A stretch of DNA of 64,000 nt from Haloplasmataceae bacterium (GCA_029240795.1 JARDZP010000001.1:1-64000); one strand, 5' to 3'; counted from the stretch's first letter, positions 45,574-54,539 are shown. The notes: a model not told the origin generated them from the sequence alone. A program made the numbers and translations.

Positions 45574-46236
45574 TTAATTAAAATAAGAATCAGTAATTGA
45601 AATCTCATTATTTGATAACACTTTATATATAGCTTGAAAAAGCTTTAAATATATATATATAGGAATAGTAATACAAATAAATGGAATTATCGGCGGCTGT
45701 AGTGAGATAAGCAATATCCATCCAAATAAGAGGATAATTAGCAATAAGGTTTTAAATGGGTATGCAAATACCATTAACGCCGAAAATTTAATTATTCCTA
45801 ATGGTTTCAAATCCCGGAAATACATATAAACCGGAAAAATATGTAATAATAGTCCGATTACGAATAAATCTATAAATAAGAAGAGGAAAAGACCAATAAA
45901 ATGAAATAAAGAGCTTTGATGACTTATAGCGAATTCGTAAAAGAACATCGTATTAAAAGTTAAAATTCCCATAATAAAAATAATGATTAAAAATAATTTT
46001 TGTGCTTTAAAATACTCTTTTTTGATAATGATATAGAAACCCTTAAGAATCGATACACTATTATCATCACTGATCGATTGCAGTAATATATATGTAGCAA
46101 CTAGGGCAGGAAACAAAGTAAATATTCCTAATCCTACAATACTGATAAAAATAAACATCAAATTAATAACAATGATGTCAAAGAGTTTATTAAAAGTTTG
46201 GAATAACTTACTATTTACATATTTTTCAAATTTCAC
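45574..46236 (-). CDS. DUF624 (YesL-like) membrane protein
   Basis: A 220-residue protein with about five hydrophobic helices (20-45, 70-95, 100-125, 145-165, 170-200) and the DUF624 opening NKLFDIIVINLMFIFISIVG. YesL-type proteins are encoded with oligosaccharide ABC transporters (for example rhamnogalacturonan loci) and have no proven biochemical role. The start appears to be GTG at 46236, four bases overlapping the glycosidase stop, after AGGTGGTTGAA; another GTG lies at 46245. Confidence 0.82.
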   Translation of the reverse strand: MKFEKYVNSKLFQTFNKLFDIIVINLMFIFISIVGLGIFTLFPALVATYILLQSISDDNSVSILKGFYIIIKKEYFKAQKLFLIIIFIMGILTFNTMFFYEFAISHQSSLFHFIGLFLFLFIDLFVIGLLLHIFPVYMYFRDLKPLGIIKFSALMVFAYPFKTLLLIILLFGWILLISLQPPIIPFICITIPIYIYLKLFQAIYKVLSNNEISITDSYFN

Positions 46237-47750
46237 TTCAACCACCTAATCTTCTTTATAATAATTATGCCAACTAATGCTAAAACAACCATGCCACCAA
46301 TTGAACCGATAATAAAGATATTATAATTATTACTATCTATATTATCGTCTTTGGGTTCAAGTCCAATAACAGGATTTTCATCAACCGGTTCTTCAATATC
46401 GATACTACAAGCTTCTAAATGAGAATATGTTTCACAATTTGGTTTATCCTCCGGTAATAGAGCTGTTTTTAAACCTTCAACAAACAAAATCGCGTTACCT
46501 ACTGGTCGTAAATGTCCATCAGATGGTTTATTGACGACCTGTAATTCATCATTTATCCGTAATATAAAGGTTGACGAACCGCCGCCATCTAACTCAATAG
46601 CTTCCTTAGCTCCTAAATCTAAAGCAAGTTGTGCTTGTTCTACCGTTGTTACACCTAAACTGTAACCTGTTTGCCGGCCATCGATTACTTGAATAAAGAA
46701 TTCACCATCATAAGTTACACCGATTGTTGTTCTTGGGTGTTTGTTCTTAGGATCAACGGCAACAGTTGTACCAAAAGGAGTAATTTTTCCATTTACTACT
46801 AATCGATTCATACCGCCAATCACATAATTTAAATCTTTAAGTCCGGGGTTATTATATCTTTCTTGTTCTACTATTTCAATTTTCTGTCCGTTTTGTAAGG
46901 CTTCATAAAAAAATTGAGCTTTTCCGTTAATCATCTCGCCAAAGGAGTTTACGGCGATACCGATATGTCCCTCTGGAATATCCACTAATTCGTTAGTAAG
47001 CAGTTTTTGATTATCATCGCGAACGATATTAGCTATAATCGGATAAGAAAAATCATCATCCTTGACCTTAGCGATATACTTTCCTGTAAAGGTACCTACT
47101 AATTGTTTAGAGTTAGGCATATATAGACCGATTTCTCCAGTTAAACTCATTTTATCAAGCTTATCAATTGTAAAATCTTTATAGCTTCCATCATTAAGGT
47201 GAACACGCAATATCTTTACTTTTTGTAAGGATAAAACACCCGTTTGAATTTGATATTGACCTTCATTATTAAAGCCAAAGTTGGTTAATTTCGTATCCCA
47301 ACCATATACGATTTCTTCGCCGTCTTTCATATAAGTATGTGCTGTTTTACCGATATACTGTTCTTCAGGATAACTCGCAATAAAAAAATCTCCATTTACA
47401 GCAGCATATACTTTCCGTCCCGTTTCCTCCTCAAAATCCTTGGCGATTTCCATTACAGTTGCTTTGCGATAATCACTAGAACTGTTGTAGTCATCCCAAA
47501 CAACCATATCAACATTATTTGAGGAAAAATCAAATGCTGCTTTAAATGCAACTCTCTTTATCCCATCACTTCCGTCTATTACAAAACGTTCATAAACAAT
47601 ATCGTTTAATTGTTCACGGTGATATGTTTCAATCTCACCAAGAGTTAAATGATATTCGCCATTATCATTCGCTAAAGTACTGATGTAATTAAACATTGAT
47701 GAAAATCCCAAAAATAGCCCAAAAATAATTGTTTTAAATTTTCGGTACAT
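46233..47750 (-). CDS. Membrane-anchored phosphodiester glycosidase (NAGPA family)
   Basis: A 505-residue protein of the phosphodiester glycosidase family (DUF2233/NAGPA). Signal peptide residues 1-27; catalytic domain about 60-420 with VYAAVNGDFFI, YNNPGLKDLNYVIGGMNRLV, HPRTTIGVTYDGEFFIQVID and the signature AIELDGGGSSTFILR (near 390); then an acidic linker and a C-terminal membrane helix (479-500). Human NAGPA removes GlcNAc from GlcNAc-1-phospho-mannose; bacterial members are thought to cleave sugar-1-phosphodiester bonds. The substrate here could be a phosphodiester-linked surface glycan. Ribosome site GGGGGGAAATTTAA. Confidence 0.9.
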   Translation of the reverse strand: MYRKFKTIIFGLFLGFSSMFNYISTLANDNGEYHLTLGEIETYHREQLNDIVYERFVIDGSDGIKRVAFKAAFDFSSNNVDMVVWDDYNSSSDYRKATVMEIAKDFEEETGRKVYAAVNGDFFIASYPEEQYIGKTAHTYMKDGEEIVYGWDTKLTNFGFNNEGQYQIQTGVLSLQKVKILRVHLNDGSYKDFTIDKLDKMSLTGEIGLYMPNSKQLVGTFTGKYIAKVKDDDFSYPIIANIVRDDNQKLLTNELVDIPEGHIGIAVNSFGEMINGKAQFFYEALQNGQKIEIVEQERYNNPGLKDLNYVIGGMNRLVVNGKITPFGTTVAVDPKNKHPRTTIGVTYDGEFFIQVIDGRQTGYSLGVTTVEQAQLALDLGAKEAIELDGGGSSTFILRINDELQVVNKPSDGHLRPVGNAILFVEGLKTALLPEDKPNCETYSHLEACSIDIEEPVDENPVIGLEPKDDNIDSNNYNIFIIGSIGGMVVLALVGIIIIKKIRWLK

Positions 47751-47777
47751 TTAAATTTCCCCCCAAACTTAATATTT

Positions 47778-47813
47778 AGTTTTATAGGGATTCTTGATAA
47801 ATCCCTATAAAAC
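47778..47813. other. Perfect 15-bp intercistronic hairpin
   Basis: AGTTTTATAGGGATT (47778-47792) and AATCCCTATAAAACT (47799-47813). A T-run follows only on the plus strand; on the transcribed minus strand the sequence after the stem is AAATATTAAG, so it would not be a normal terminator for the operon. It may protect the 3' end of the lipoprotein mRNA. Confidence 0.7.
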
Positions 47814-47840
47814 TTTTTTTATAAATCTTAATTAATATGA

Positions 47841-50800
47841 TTAATTATTAATAACAATTTCTAAATTAGTACCAATTGGATTGATATCAGTAGTTCTTGG
47901 TGTTGTTCCTACTATATGACTTCCACTTGTATGAACGAATGCTTTATATCCTGCTGTTCTGAGAGTAGAGTCACCATTAATAGCAGTGAAAGCTAATACA
48001 TATCCATTTTCAGGTACAACAAGATCTTTTGTTGGAGTTAATCTTGTAAATGTTGCAGCAATACCCGCAGGATTAGCTTCTGTAAAATGAGTGGCAGTTT
48101 CTGCTAATCCATCCCTTATTTCTACAATTTTACCTGTTGAATCTATTACGACTAAGAAACTGTACTGATACATATTACCTTCAGTAACACTTACTAATGT
48201 AGATTGGTCAATTGCATCCCAAAATGCTTTATTATATAAATGAGCATTAGGTAATGTATAATATACATCATAATTAGCTGGATTAAATGTAACTAAAAAC
48301 TCTGTATCATCATATTTAACATGATTTGCTACTGGTTCTACAACATCTTGACTAAACCATTTACTTTCAGCTGTTTTACCAATTGCATTTACATCGGTTG
48401 TACCAGCTGCAGTTGCAGGGATACCACTTGTATGTATAAATGCTTCATATAAATCATATTTACTATTTACATTTCCTAACCACATTCCAATTACGAATCC
48501 ACCATCAGGAACTACTAAACCTTGTGTAGGTTTACCTTTAACCCAAGTGGTTGGTACAGCACCTGTAGGATTTGCTACAGTAAATTCTTTCCCGTTATGA
48601 TCATCCCGGATTTCAATAACTTTACCGTCTTGATCAAATACAATAATAACACCATTTTGATACATGAAGCCTTCATTAATACTTACTAATTGTGTTTGGT
48701 CAATTGCATCCCAAAATTCTTTAGTAAATAATTGTGCATTTACAATACTATAATATGTTGGCCAAGAAGTTGTATTATAATCGACTGCAACATCTTTTCC
48801 GCCTAATGATATAGAACTTGTAAACCATTTGCCTTCAGCTTTTTTACCAATTGGATTTACATCGGTTGTACCAGCTGCAGTTGAAGGAACACCACTTGTA
48901 TGAACAAATGCTTGATAGATTTCAGTTTGTGTAGATGCAGATGGTAACCACAATCCTAATACGAAACCATTTTCAGGAACTACTAAATCTTGTGTAGGTT
49001 TACCTTTAACCCAAGTTGTTGGTACAGCACCTGTAGGATTTGCAACAGTAAATTCTTTAAAGTTATTATCATCACGAATTTCAACAACTTTACCAAATTG
49101 ATTGTAAACAATGATAAAGCCATTTTGATACATGAAGCCTTCATTAATACTTACTAATTGTGTTTGGTCAATTGCATCCCAGAATGTTTTAGTATATAAT
49201 TGTCCATTTTTAATATTATAGTATGTTGGCCAGTTAGGAGTATTAAAGTCTACTGCAACATCTTTTCCCCCAAATGTGATAGAATTATCAAACCATTCGC
49301 CTTCAAATTGTACGCCAATTGGGCTTAAGTTTAAGTCAACTTTCGCTTGTGGGTCTGCAGTTTCATTTACTTCAAAGTCAACATTAGTTAATAAATGTTT
49401 GTATGCCCATACTCTCCACTCATTTGTTGATGAAGCATGACCAAATCCAACTACAAATCCACCTTCTGGTACAGTTAAATTTGTAATCATATCTATAGAC
49501 CAGTTAGTAGTATTAATGTTACCCCAAACAGATAAATCCGGAGTTACACCAAATGGGTGTTCAACTGTATAATGACTGAATGGTTGACCCCATGAAGATC
49601 TAAGTTCTATAATTCTACCAAAGTTATCAGTAACAGCTACGACTGCCCATTGATAATAATTAGGTGAGAATGATGAATAATTTGCATCCCAAAATTCTTT
49701 TGTATATACGTGAACATTAGGAGCAGTCCAACTTGCTGGATTGAGAGTCACTGGAACTTGATCATCACCTAAAGTTAGATATTTTGTTTCCACTACTGTA
49801 TCAAGTTCAACAATTACTTGACGACGAGCAAAGATTTGATTTGTCCCATCATAAGGAGCATAGTATTCAATCGCATAAGTACCTACTTCAGCAGTTGAAA
49901 TTGCATCTGCTTCCTCGTATACTGTTCCATTTAACTTATAGATTTTTGTTGTAAGGGTAACATTCGTAGTTTCCTTATCAGTTACAGTTACACCTGTCAT
50001 TAGATCAAATGCCTCATTAATTTTTATTTTCTTAATATAATTAGTTTCTGGAATAACGATTTTTGGAAGTTCGTTAGTTGATAAATTAACAACAATTTCA
50101 GGATCTTGGAATTTAACTTCTTTACCAAGGCCTGATCCACCAAGCATTAATAAATCACCAAATGCTCTTGGAGAACCTGCACCATTTGCACCATCGTTTA
50201 TGAATACGATAACATGACCACCTTCAGGAACAATTATGCTCCCAAAACCACCGTATACATTTTGGTAATCATTAATAACTGTACCATTAGACCATTTGTT
50301 ATTTAATGTACAAACTTCTGTTCCAGCTTCTGAATATTCATTACAAGTATGATCTCTTAATAAGACAATTTCATCATCGCCATTAGTTACGGCAATATTA
50401 GTCCAACCTGAATATAAACGGTCAGAATAATTAGCATATAAGAAATCGAAATAATCTTTACTAAATACGCTAACTTTTGTTAGGTCAAAATGCCATGAGA
50501 ATGGCTCATTACCCATTAATGTTTTTGGGTTTAAGATTGGGTTGTAAGCCATTGCATATTTTTGCCCATCAATCACTATAGCTGATGTCTTCTCTAAAAC
50601 AGTAACGTTTCTTGTTGCTGTTTGTTCGTTACCATCAGAGTCTTTAACTTTATAAGTGATGACATATTGGCCCGGAGTTTGGTTGTTATAAGTACCTTTT
50701 TCAATTGTTACACTTGAATTAATGTTTCCATCTTTATTATCAGTAGCTTCAACACCAGTCATAAAATCATAATCATCACCAAACATGATTGTGACATCTT

Positions 50801-50942
50801 TTGGAGCAACATCTAATAATGGCTTAATTGTGTCTTTTGCATTTGTTGTTGCGGTGGTTGATCCAGTAGTAGTATCTTTTTTACATCCAACTAATGCCAA
50901 TCCAATAACAAGGATTGCTATAAAACTTAGAACTTTTTTCAT
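47841..50942 (-). CDS. Large repeat lipoprotein with Ig-like domain
   Basis: A 1033-residue surface lipoprotein. Signal peptide and lipobox LVGC (Cys20) are followed by a Thr/Ser linker, a DUF5011/HYR-type Ig-like domain at about 40-118 (VTIMFGDDYDFMTGVEATDN, KDGNINSSVTI, YVITYKVKDSDGNEQTATRN), and five modules of about 140 residues. Each module has a YxxxFWDAxD-like segment, a strand pair around VVEIRD, and (V/L)PEGGF(V)xG. Modules 3 and 4 are almost identical (VSINEGFMYQNG, KEFTVANPTGAVPTTWVKGK). A partial second Ig-like segment lies near 290-380. It probably binds glycan or links other surface proteins. Confidence 0.82.
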   Translation of the reverse strand: MKKVLSFIAILVIGLALVGCKKDTTTGSTTATTNAKDTIKPLLDVAPKDVTIMFGDDYDFMTGVEATDNKDGNINSSVTIEKGTYNNQTPGQYVITYKVKDSDGNEQTATRNVTVLEKTSAIVIDGQKYAMAYNPILNPKTLMGNEPFSWHFDLTKVSVFSKDYFDFLYANYSDRLYSGWTNIAVTNGDDEIVLLRDHTCNEYSEAGTEVCTLNNKWSNGTVINDYQNVYGGFGSIIVPEGGHVIVFINDGANGAGSPRAFGDLLMLGGSGLGKEVKFQDPEIVVNLSTNELPKIVIPETNYIKKIKINEAFDLMTGVTVTDKETTNVTLTTKIYKLNGTVYEEADAISTAEVGTYAIEYYAPYDGTNQIFARRQVIVELDTVVETKYLTLGDDQVPVTLNPASWTAPNVHVYTKEFWDANYSSFSPNYYQWAVVAVTDNFGRIIELRSSWGQPFSHYTVEHPFGVTPDLSVWGNINTTNWSIDMITNLTVPEGGFVVGFGHASSTNEWRVWAYKHLLTNVDFEVNETADPQAKVDLNLSPIGVQFEGEWFDNSITFGGKDVAVDFNTPNWPTYYNIKNGQLYTKTFWDAIDQTQLVSINEGFMYQNGFIIVYNQFGKVVEIRDDNNFKEFTVANPTGAVPTTWVKGKPTQDLVVPENGFVLGLWLPSASTQTEIYQAFVHTSGVPSTAAGTTDVNPIGKKAEGKWFTSSISLGGKDVAVDYNTTSWPTYYSIVNAQLFTKEFWDAIDQTQLVSINEGFMYQNGVIIVFDQDGKVIEIRDDHNGKEFTVANPTGAVPTTWVKGKPTQGLVVPDGGFVIGMWLGNVNSKYDLYEAFIHTSGIPATAAGTTDVNAIGKTAESKWFSQDVVEPVANHVKYDDTEFLVTFNPANYDVYYTLPNAHLYNKAFWDAIDQSTLVSVTEGNMYQYSFLVVIDSTGKIVEIRDGLAETATHFTEANPAGIAATFTRLTPTKDLVVPENGYVLAFTAINGDSTLRTAGYKAFVHTSGSHIVGTTPRTTDINPIGTNLEIVINN
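48300..49345 (-). repeat. Tandem duplicated module DNA in the repeat lipoprotein gene
   Basis: Two adjacent units of roughly 470 bases share long identical stretches, e.g. around ATGAAGCCTTCATTAATACT at 48665 and again at 49133, and CCTGTAGGATTTGC at 48571 and 49031. This suggests recent internal duplication. Confidence 0.75.
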
Positions 50943-51006
50943 TTAATTCCCTCCAATTTCTTTCATTTTTATGTAAATTGTTTTTCAACAAATATTACCC
51001 CATTAA

Positions 51007-52446
51007 TTATTCACCGAACATCGTTTCGATTAAGCCCTCCATTTTTTGTGTCAGAGTTGTCATTTGGGCACGGACATTATTATCTTTGATTGAACTGACA
51101 ATCATTTGAATACAACTATCACTTTGCCATCCAAATGCATCTTCTCCTAATCCATACAGGATTTCATTTTGGGCTTTATTTAGCACATCAAGGTGAGCAT
51201 CAACTGATTCTTCATCTGCATAATATTTTAAGAAATCGATTGATAAGTCAATAAATGTATCATCAAGATCACCGAAATACAATAATTCACTATGAATTCG
51301 ATAGATTACTTCAGTTGAAAAGACAAGATGTTCATATCCTGCTGGAACTTCTTGGTAAGACCCACTGTAAACAAATGTTGCTGCTCCCCATATTTGAGTA
51401 ATTTGTTTATATTCAGCATTTCCGGCTACAACATCTGGACCCTTTGGATAAGGTACATAACCAATCTTAAAATTGGTAGAACCCATTCTTGACGGTTCAA
51501 ATAAATGCCAATGAGCACCTGGGTTAAATATAACCTTACCTTGTTTCCAGTTTTCTTCAGTTGAATATGCAGAATCGACTTCACTAATCCACATTCCTGG
51601 AATTCCCCATATTTCAGCTAAATTCTCGAGTGCAGTTATTGTTTCTGGATTATCAACACCAATTTCCAGCTCATCATTGAGGAAATACCCTCCGTTGGCA
51701 GGAACCATACCATCAGCCCAATCACTTACCTTTCCACCCATTGGATATTTACCGCTTGTTTCATCTAATTTGGTATTAATCTCTTTGACAAATGATTCAT
51801 AATTTTCCCATGTCCATTCGCCATCTAACCACATTTGTGAAGGTTTATTTGGAGCATATCCCATTTCTTCTAGTAAATCTTGGTTATAATAAAGTCCAAC
51901 GTCAACAAATGGATAAGAATCATCATAACCATAAAACTCATCTTTGAATTTAACAAAATCTTTTTTATGAGTCAAAAATTGCTCATGGGCGTATTTTTCA
52001 TAATACTGACCAACTGGAACAATTGCTCCTGCTGAAGCTAATACCGGAATTGAAGAAGCTGATAAATTATAAATATGAGCTCCTGGTTGTCCCGTCACTT
52101 CAGAATTAATAATGTAATTATCGCGTGGTACTCCCCAACTTGCCGAAGCAGGATATGGGATATATTTCACTTTGATATTATACTTTTCTTCTACTCTTTG
52201 TTGATTTTCTTGTTTTTCTCTTTGATATAATCCTTCAAATTGATCACTAAAAGGGTCAGCAGTAACAGGATTATTTGACATGATTAAAAATTCCTTACCC
52301 TGGAAATCATATAGGATTTCTTCCTCACATGATTCATCTGTGCAAACAGTAGTAGTATTAGAATTTGTAGTCGTAACATCTTTTTTACACCCAGTAATTA
52401 TGGTACTCATTATTACTATTGCCAATAAAAGTAAAAATTTCTTCAC
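51007..52446 (-). CDS. Extracellular solute-binding lipoprotein (SBP-2)
   Basis: A 479-residue sugar-binding lipoprotein, lipobox IITGC (Cys20). It aligns along its length with SBP-1: FSDQFEGLYQREKQENQQRV, KVKYIPYP, LYYNQDLLEEMGYAPNKPSQ, WTWENYESFVKEINTKLDE, GKVIFNPGAHWHLFEPSR. The start is GTG at 52446 after AAAGGAGGAATAAGC. It is two bases downstream of nanE. Two such close paralogues at the two ends of the cluster suggest related but distinct ligands or a recent duplication. Confidence 0.92.
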   Translation of the reverse strand: MKKFLLLLAIVIMSTIITGCKKDVTTTNSNTTTVCTDESCEEEILYDFQGKEFLIMSNNPVTADPFSDQFEGLYQREKQENQQRVEEKYNIKVKYIPYPASASWGVPRDNYIINSEVTGQPGAHIYNLSASSIPVLASAGAIVPVGQYYEKYAHEQFLTHKKDFVKFKDEFYGYDDSYPFVDVGLYYNQDLLEEMGYAPNKPSQMWLDGEWTWENYESFVKEINTKLDETSGKYPMGGKVSDWADGMVPANGGYFLNDELEIGVDNPETITALENLAEIWGIPGMWISEVDSAYSTEENWKQGKVIFNPGAHWHLFEPSRMGSTNFKIGYVPYPKGPDVVAGNAEYKQITQIWGAATFVYSGSYQEVPAGYEHLVFSTEVIYRIHSELLYFGDLDDTFIDLSIDFLKYYADEESVDAHLDVLNKAQNEILYGLGEDAFGWQSDSCIQMIVSSIKDNNVRAQMTTLTQKMEGLIETMFGE

Positions 52447-52448
52447 GC

Positions 52449-53144
52449 TTATTCCTCCTTTAAATACTTTTTATTTATTCCATCAGCATATCTCTTAGTT
52501 GAGATTTGTGGTCTAGTTATCGCACTGCCGATGACAACACCATAACTATGCTTAATACATTGATTTAATTCTTCTAGCGTCCAAATACCTCCTTCGGCGG
52601 TTAAAATGGCATTTTTAACGACCTTTGAAAGTTCTTCTACAAGACTAATATTTGGTAAATTCACATCACGAGTGTAACTCGTATATCCGCTAAGAGTGGT
52701 TGAGACAATATCAAAACCTAACTCATCTGCTTTCTTGCCTTCTTCTAATGTTGAAATATCAGCCATTAAATATTTATCCGGATATTTACTTCTAATTTCA
52801 TGATAGAATTCATCAAGGGTAACTGAATTTGGTCTTACTCGATTTGTTGCATCAATTGCGATAATCTCTGCCCCTGCTTTAACAATTTCCTTAACTTCTT
52901 TCATTGTCGGTGTGATATATATTTCTGAATCAGGATAACAACTCTTGACTAGTCCGATAATCGGAAGCTTAACTTTTTTTTTGATAGCTTTGATATCCTT
53001 ACCAGAGTTAGCTCTTATTGCCACAGCCCCACCAAGCTCTGCAGCATAAGCCATTCTAGCCATTATATGTGTGCTATGTAATGGTTCATCTTCCAACGCT
53101 TGACACGAGACTATCAATCCTGGTTTTAATAGTTTCTTAATCAC
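52449..53144 (-). CDS. nanE: N-acetylmannosamine-6-phosphate 2-epimerase
   Basis: NanE, about 231 residues, converting ManNAc-6-P to GlcNAc-6-P. It is a TIM barrel with the family blocks GLIVSCQALEDEPLHS at the N-terminus, AVAIRANSGKDIKAIKKKVK, PIIGLVKSCYPDSEIYITPT (catalytic Lys region), EIIAIDATNRVRPN, LMADISTLEEGKKADELGFD, TAEGGIWTLEEL and GVVIGSAITRPQIS. The GTG at 53144 matches the usual N-terminus; a GTG at 53153 is possible. It follows rpiR closely. This is the clearest metabolic clue that the cluster handles N-acetylhexosamine. NagA, NagB and a ManNAc kinase are not in the window. Confidence 0.95.
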   Translation of the reverse strand: MIKKLLKPGLIVSCQALEDEPLHSTHIMARMAYAAELGGAVAIRANSGKDIKAIKKKVKLPIIGLVKSCYPDSEIYITPTMKEVKEIVKAGAEIIAIDATNRVRPNSVTLDEFYHEIRSKYPDKYLMADISTLEEGKKADELGFDIVSTTLSGYTSYTRDVNLPNISLVEELSKVVKNAILTAEGGIWTLEELNQCIKHSYGVVIGSAITRPQISTKRYADGINKKYLKEE

Positions 53145-53160
53145 ATTTATCACTCTTTCC

Positions 53161-53973
53161 CTAATCTAACTTCCTGCTAATTGCCTCTGCTGCTTTCCTT
53201 TCATTGTTAATAATCTTATTTTTATCTTGCATTACCACACCTGTGTACAATAAATCTAACACAAAAAGTTGTGATATCTTAGCCACAAACGAACCGCCGT
53301 CAAGTGGCTTTTCGAATCCGGCTGTCTGTAATACAACATGCGAATAGCTTGCTAATTTTGATTTAGTATAATTTGTAATTGCGATAATTATCGCATTATT
53401 TTTATTTGCTATTTCGACTGAATCTAACAAATCCTTTGTATTACCTGACAATGATATAGCAATGATCACATCTTTTTCTGTTAAGGTTCCAGATAAAATT
53501 GTTTGAAAATGTGAATCCGTTACTGCCTTACATTTCAACCCCCCTCTCATAAACTTTCCTTCACCTTCAAGTGCAGCTATTCCAGATGAACCTACGCCAT
53601 ATAGATAAATAAAATTCGCATTTAGGATGAAGTTAATTCCCTTTTGTAATTCTATTTTATCGACAAATAATTTAGTTGATTTGATGGTACTGATCATATT
53701 TGTTTCGATTTGGTCTATGTAATTTTCAGTAGAACAATTTTCTTCAATTGAAAATCGTCTTGCTAATTGAATTTTAAAATCATAGAAGCCATTGAATCCA
53801 ATTTTACGACAGAAACGAACAATGGTTGATTCGCCTACTCCAATCTCATCGGATAAATCAGCAATTGAATAGTACATAACACTTTCTAAATTTTTATCAA
53901 TATAAAAAGCTATTTCTCGTTCTGATTTTGTTAACTGCTCATTATAAGCTTTTAACATTTCATTCAAATACAT
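53161..53973 (-). CDS. RpiR/MurR-family regulator with SIS domain
   Basis: A 270-residue regulator. The N-terminal HTH_6 domain (residues 1-80) reads LTKSEREIAFYIDKN, YSIADLSDEIGVGESTIVRF and CRKIGFNGFYDFKI; the SIS domain (about 110-240) has FIYLYGVGSSGIAALEGEGK, VIIAISLSGNTKDLLDSVEI and AITNYTKSKLASYSHVVLQT. Such proteins sense phospho-sugars, often MurNAc-6-P, GlcNAc-6-P or ManNAc-6-P. It heads the 20-gene unit, and two palindromes overlap its promoter. Ribosome site GGGGAGGAAACTC. Confidence 0.93.
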   Translation of the reverse strand: MYLNEMLKAYNEQLTKSEREIAFYIDKNLESVMYYSIADLSDEIGVGESTIVRFCRKIGFNGFYDFKIQLARRFSIEENCSTENYIDQIETNMISTIKSTKLFVDKIELQKGINFILNANFIYLYGVGSSGIAALEGEGKFMRGGLKCKAVTDSHFQTILSGTLTEKDVIIAISLSGNTKDLLDSVEIANKNNAIIIAITNYTKSKLASYSHVVLQTAGFEKPLDGGSFVAKISQLFVLDLLYTGVVMQDKNKIINNERKAAEAISRKLD

Positions 53974-54038
53974 GAGTTTCCTCCCCTATAAAATGAAATA
54001 AAACTTCCTTTATATAATATTTTATGGTGTATAATTTC

Positions 54039-54091
54039 ATGATAGCACTTACAATTCCAGTTGTAAATACAATTTGAAAAAATATTTTCAA
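54039..54091 (-). promoter_or_regulatory. rpiR-nanE promoter with two palindromic operators
   Basis: Minus-strand promoter TTTACA (54062-54067), 17 bases, TATCAT (54039-54044). The palindrome TTACAA-TTCCAG-TTGTAA (54049-54066) covers the spacer and -35, and TTGAAAA-AATA-TTTTCAA (54074-54091) lies just upstream. Both are candidate RpiR binding sites. Confidence 0.6.
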
Positions 54092-54425
54092 TTATAGCTT
54101 GTCTAAACCGACTATTTGATATGTACAAGTCACGATACTCTATTCCTCAAAAATAGAACGTTTGGAATCGCAAATTATTAACAACTCTAACTAAAAGTTA
54201 GTAGTGCGATTATGCATTTTAAAGAATGAATAGTACGTGTTGTTAAAAATAGAATAAAGAAAGTCTATTCCAGAGTTAGTTGATTAGTCGTATTTATTCA
54301 AGTCGAGTGATTTTTATTTTCAACATTTCAAAACCATATCACCATACATAATTTTCTTATTTTTGTATCTTTATTAATAACATCACTATGTCTAATTCTT
54401 CTTTTGCAATACATTATATAATGTC
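54092..54425. other. Intergenic stretch upstream of the glycan operon
   Basis: About 330 bases with no coding frame bearing a ribosome site and no recognised RNA. It separates the rpiR promoter from the remnant at 54426. Confidence 0.4.
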
Positions 54426-54539
54426 TTAAAGTGTCTGATAAGCATCAAACTTTTTTCTAATTCTCTCTTCAATAAATTCCTTTACTCCCTGTTCAAGTGG
54501 TAAATCAATTTCCTTTAGAAAATATGCCTGGCCAACATA
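54426..54539 (-). pseudogene. C-terminal remnant of an unidentified gene
   Basis: An open 37-residue frame reads VGQAYFLKEIDLPLEQGVKE, then FIEERIRKKFDAYQTL and TAA. It has no start or ribosome site and begins right after the terminator at 54537. Composition is clearly protein-like. Identity unknown. Confidence 0.45.

Noticed and set aside
49954-50942. Possible separate gene for the Ig-like part of the repeat lipoprotein
   Set aside because: The frame is continuous from the lipobox to the last repeat, with no internal start site or break.
24395-53973. Sialic-acid (nan) operon
   Set aside because: NanE is present, but there is no NanA lyase, NanK kinase, sialidase or sialic-acid-specific transporter signature, so sialic acid as the substrate is not supported.
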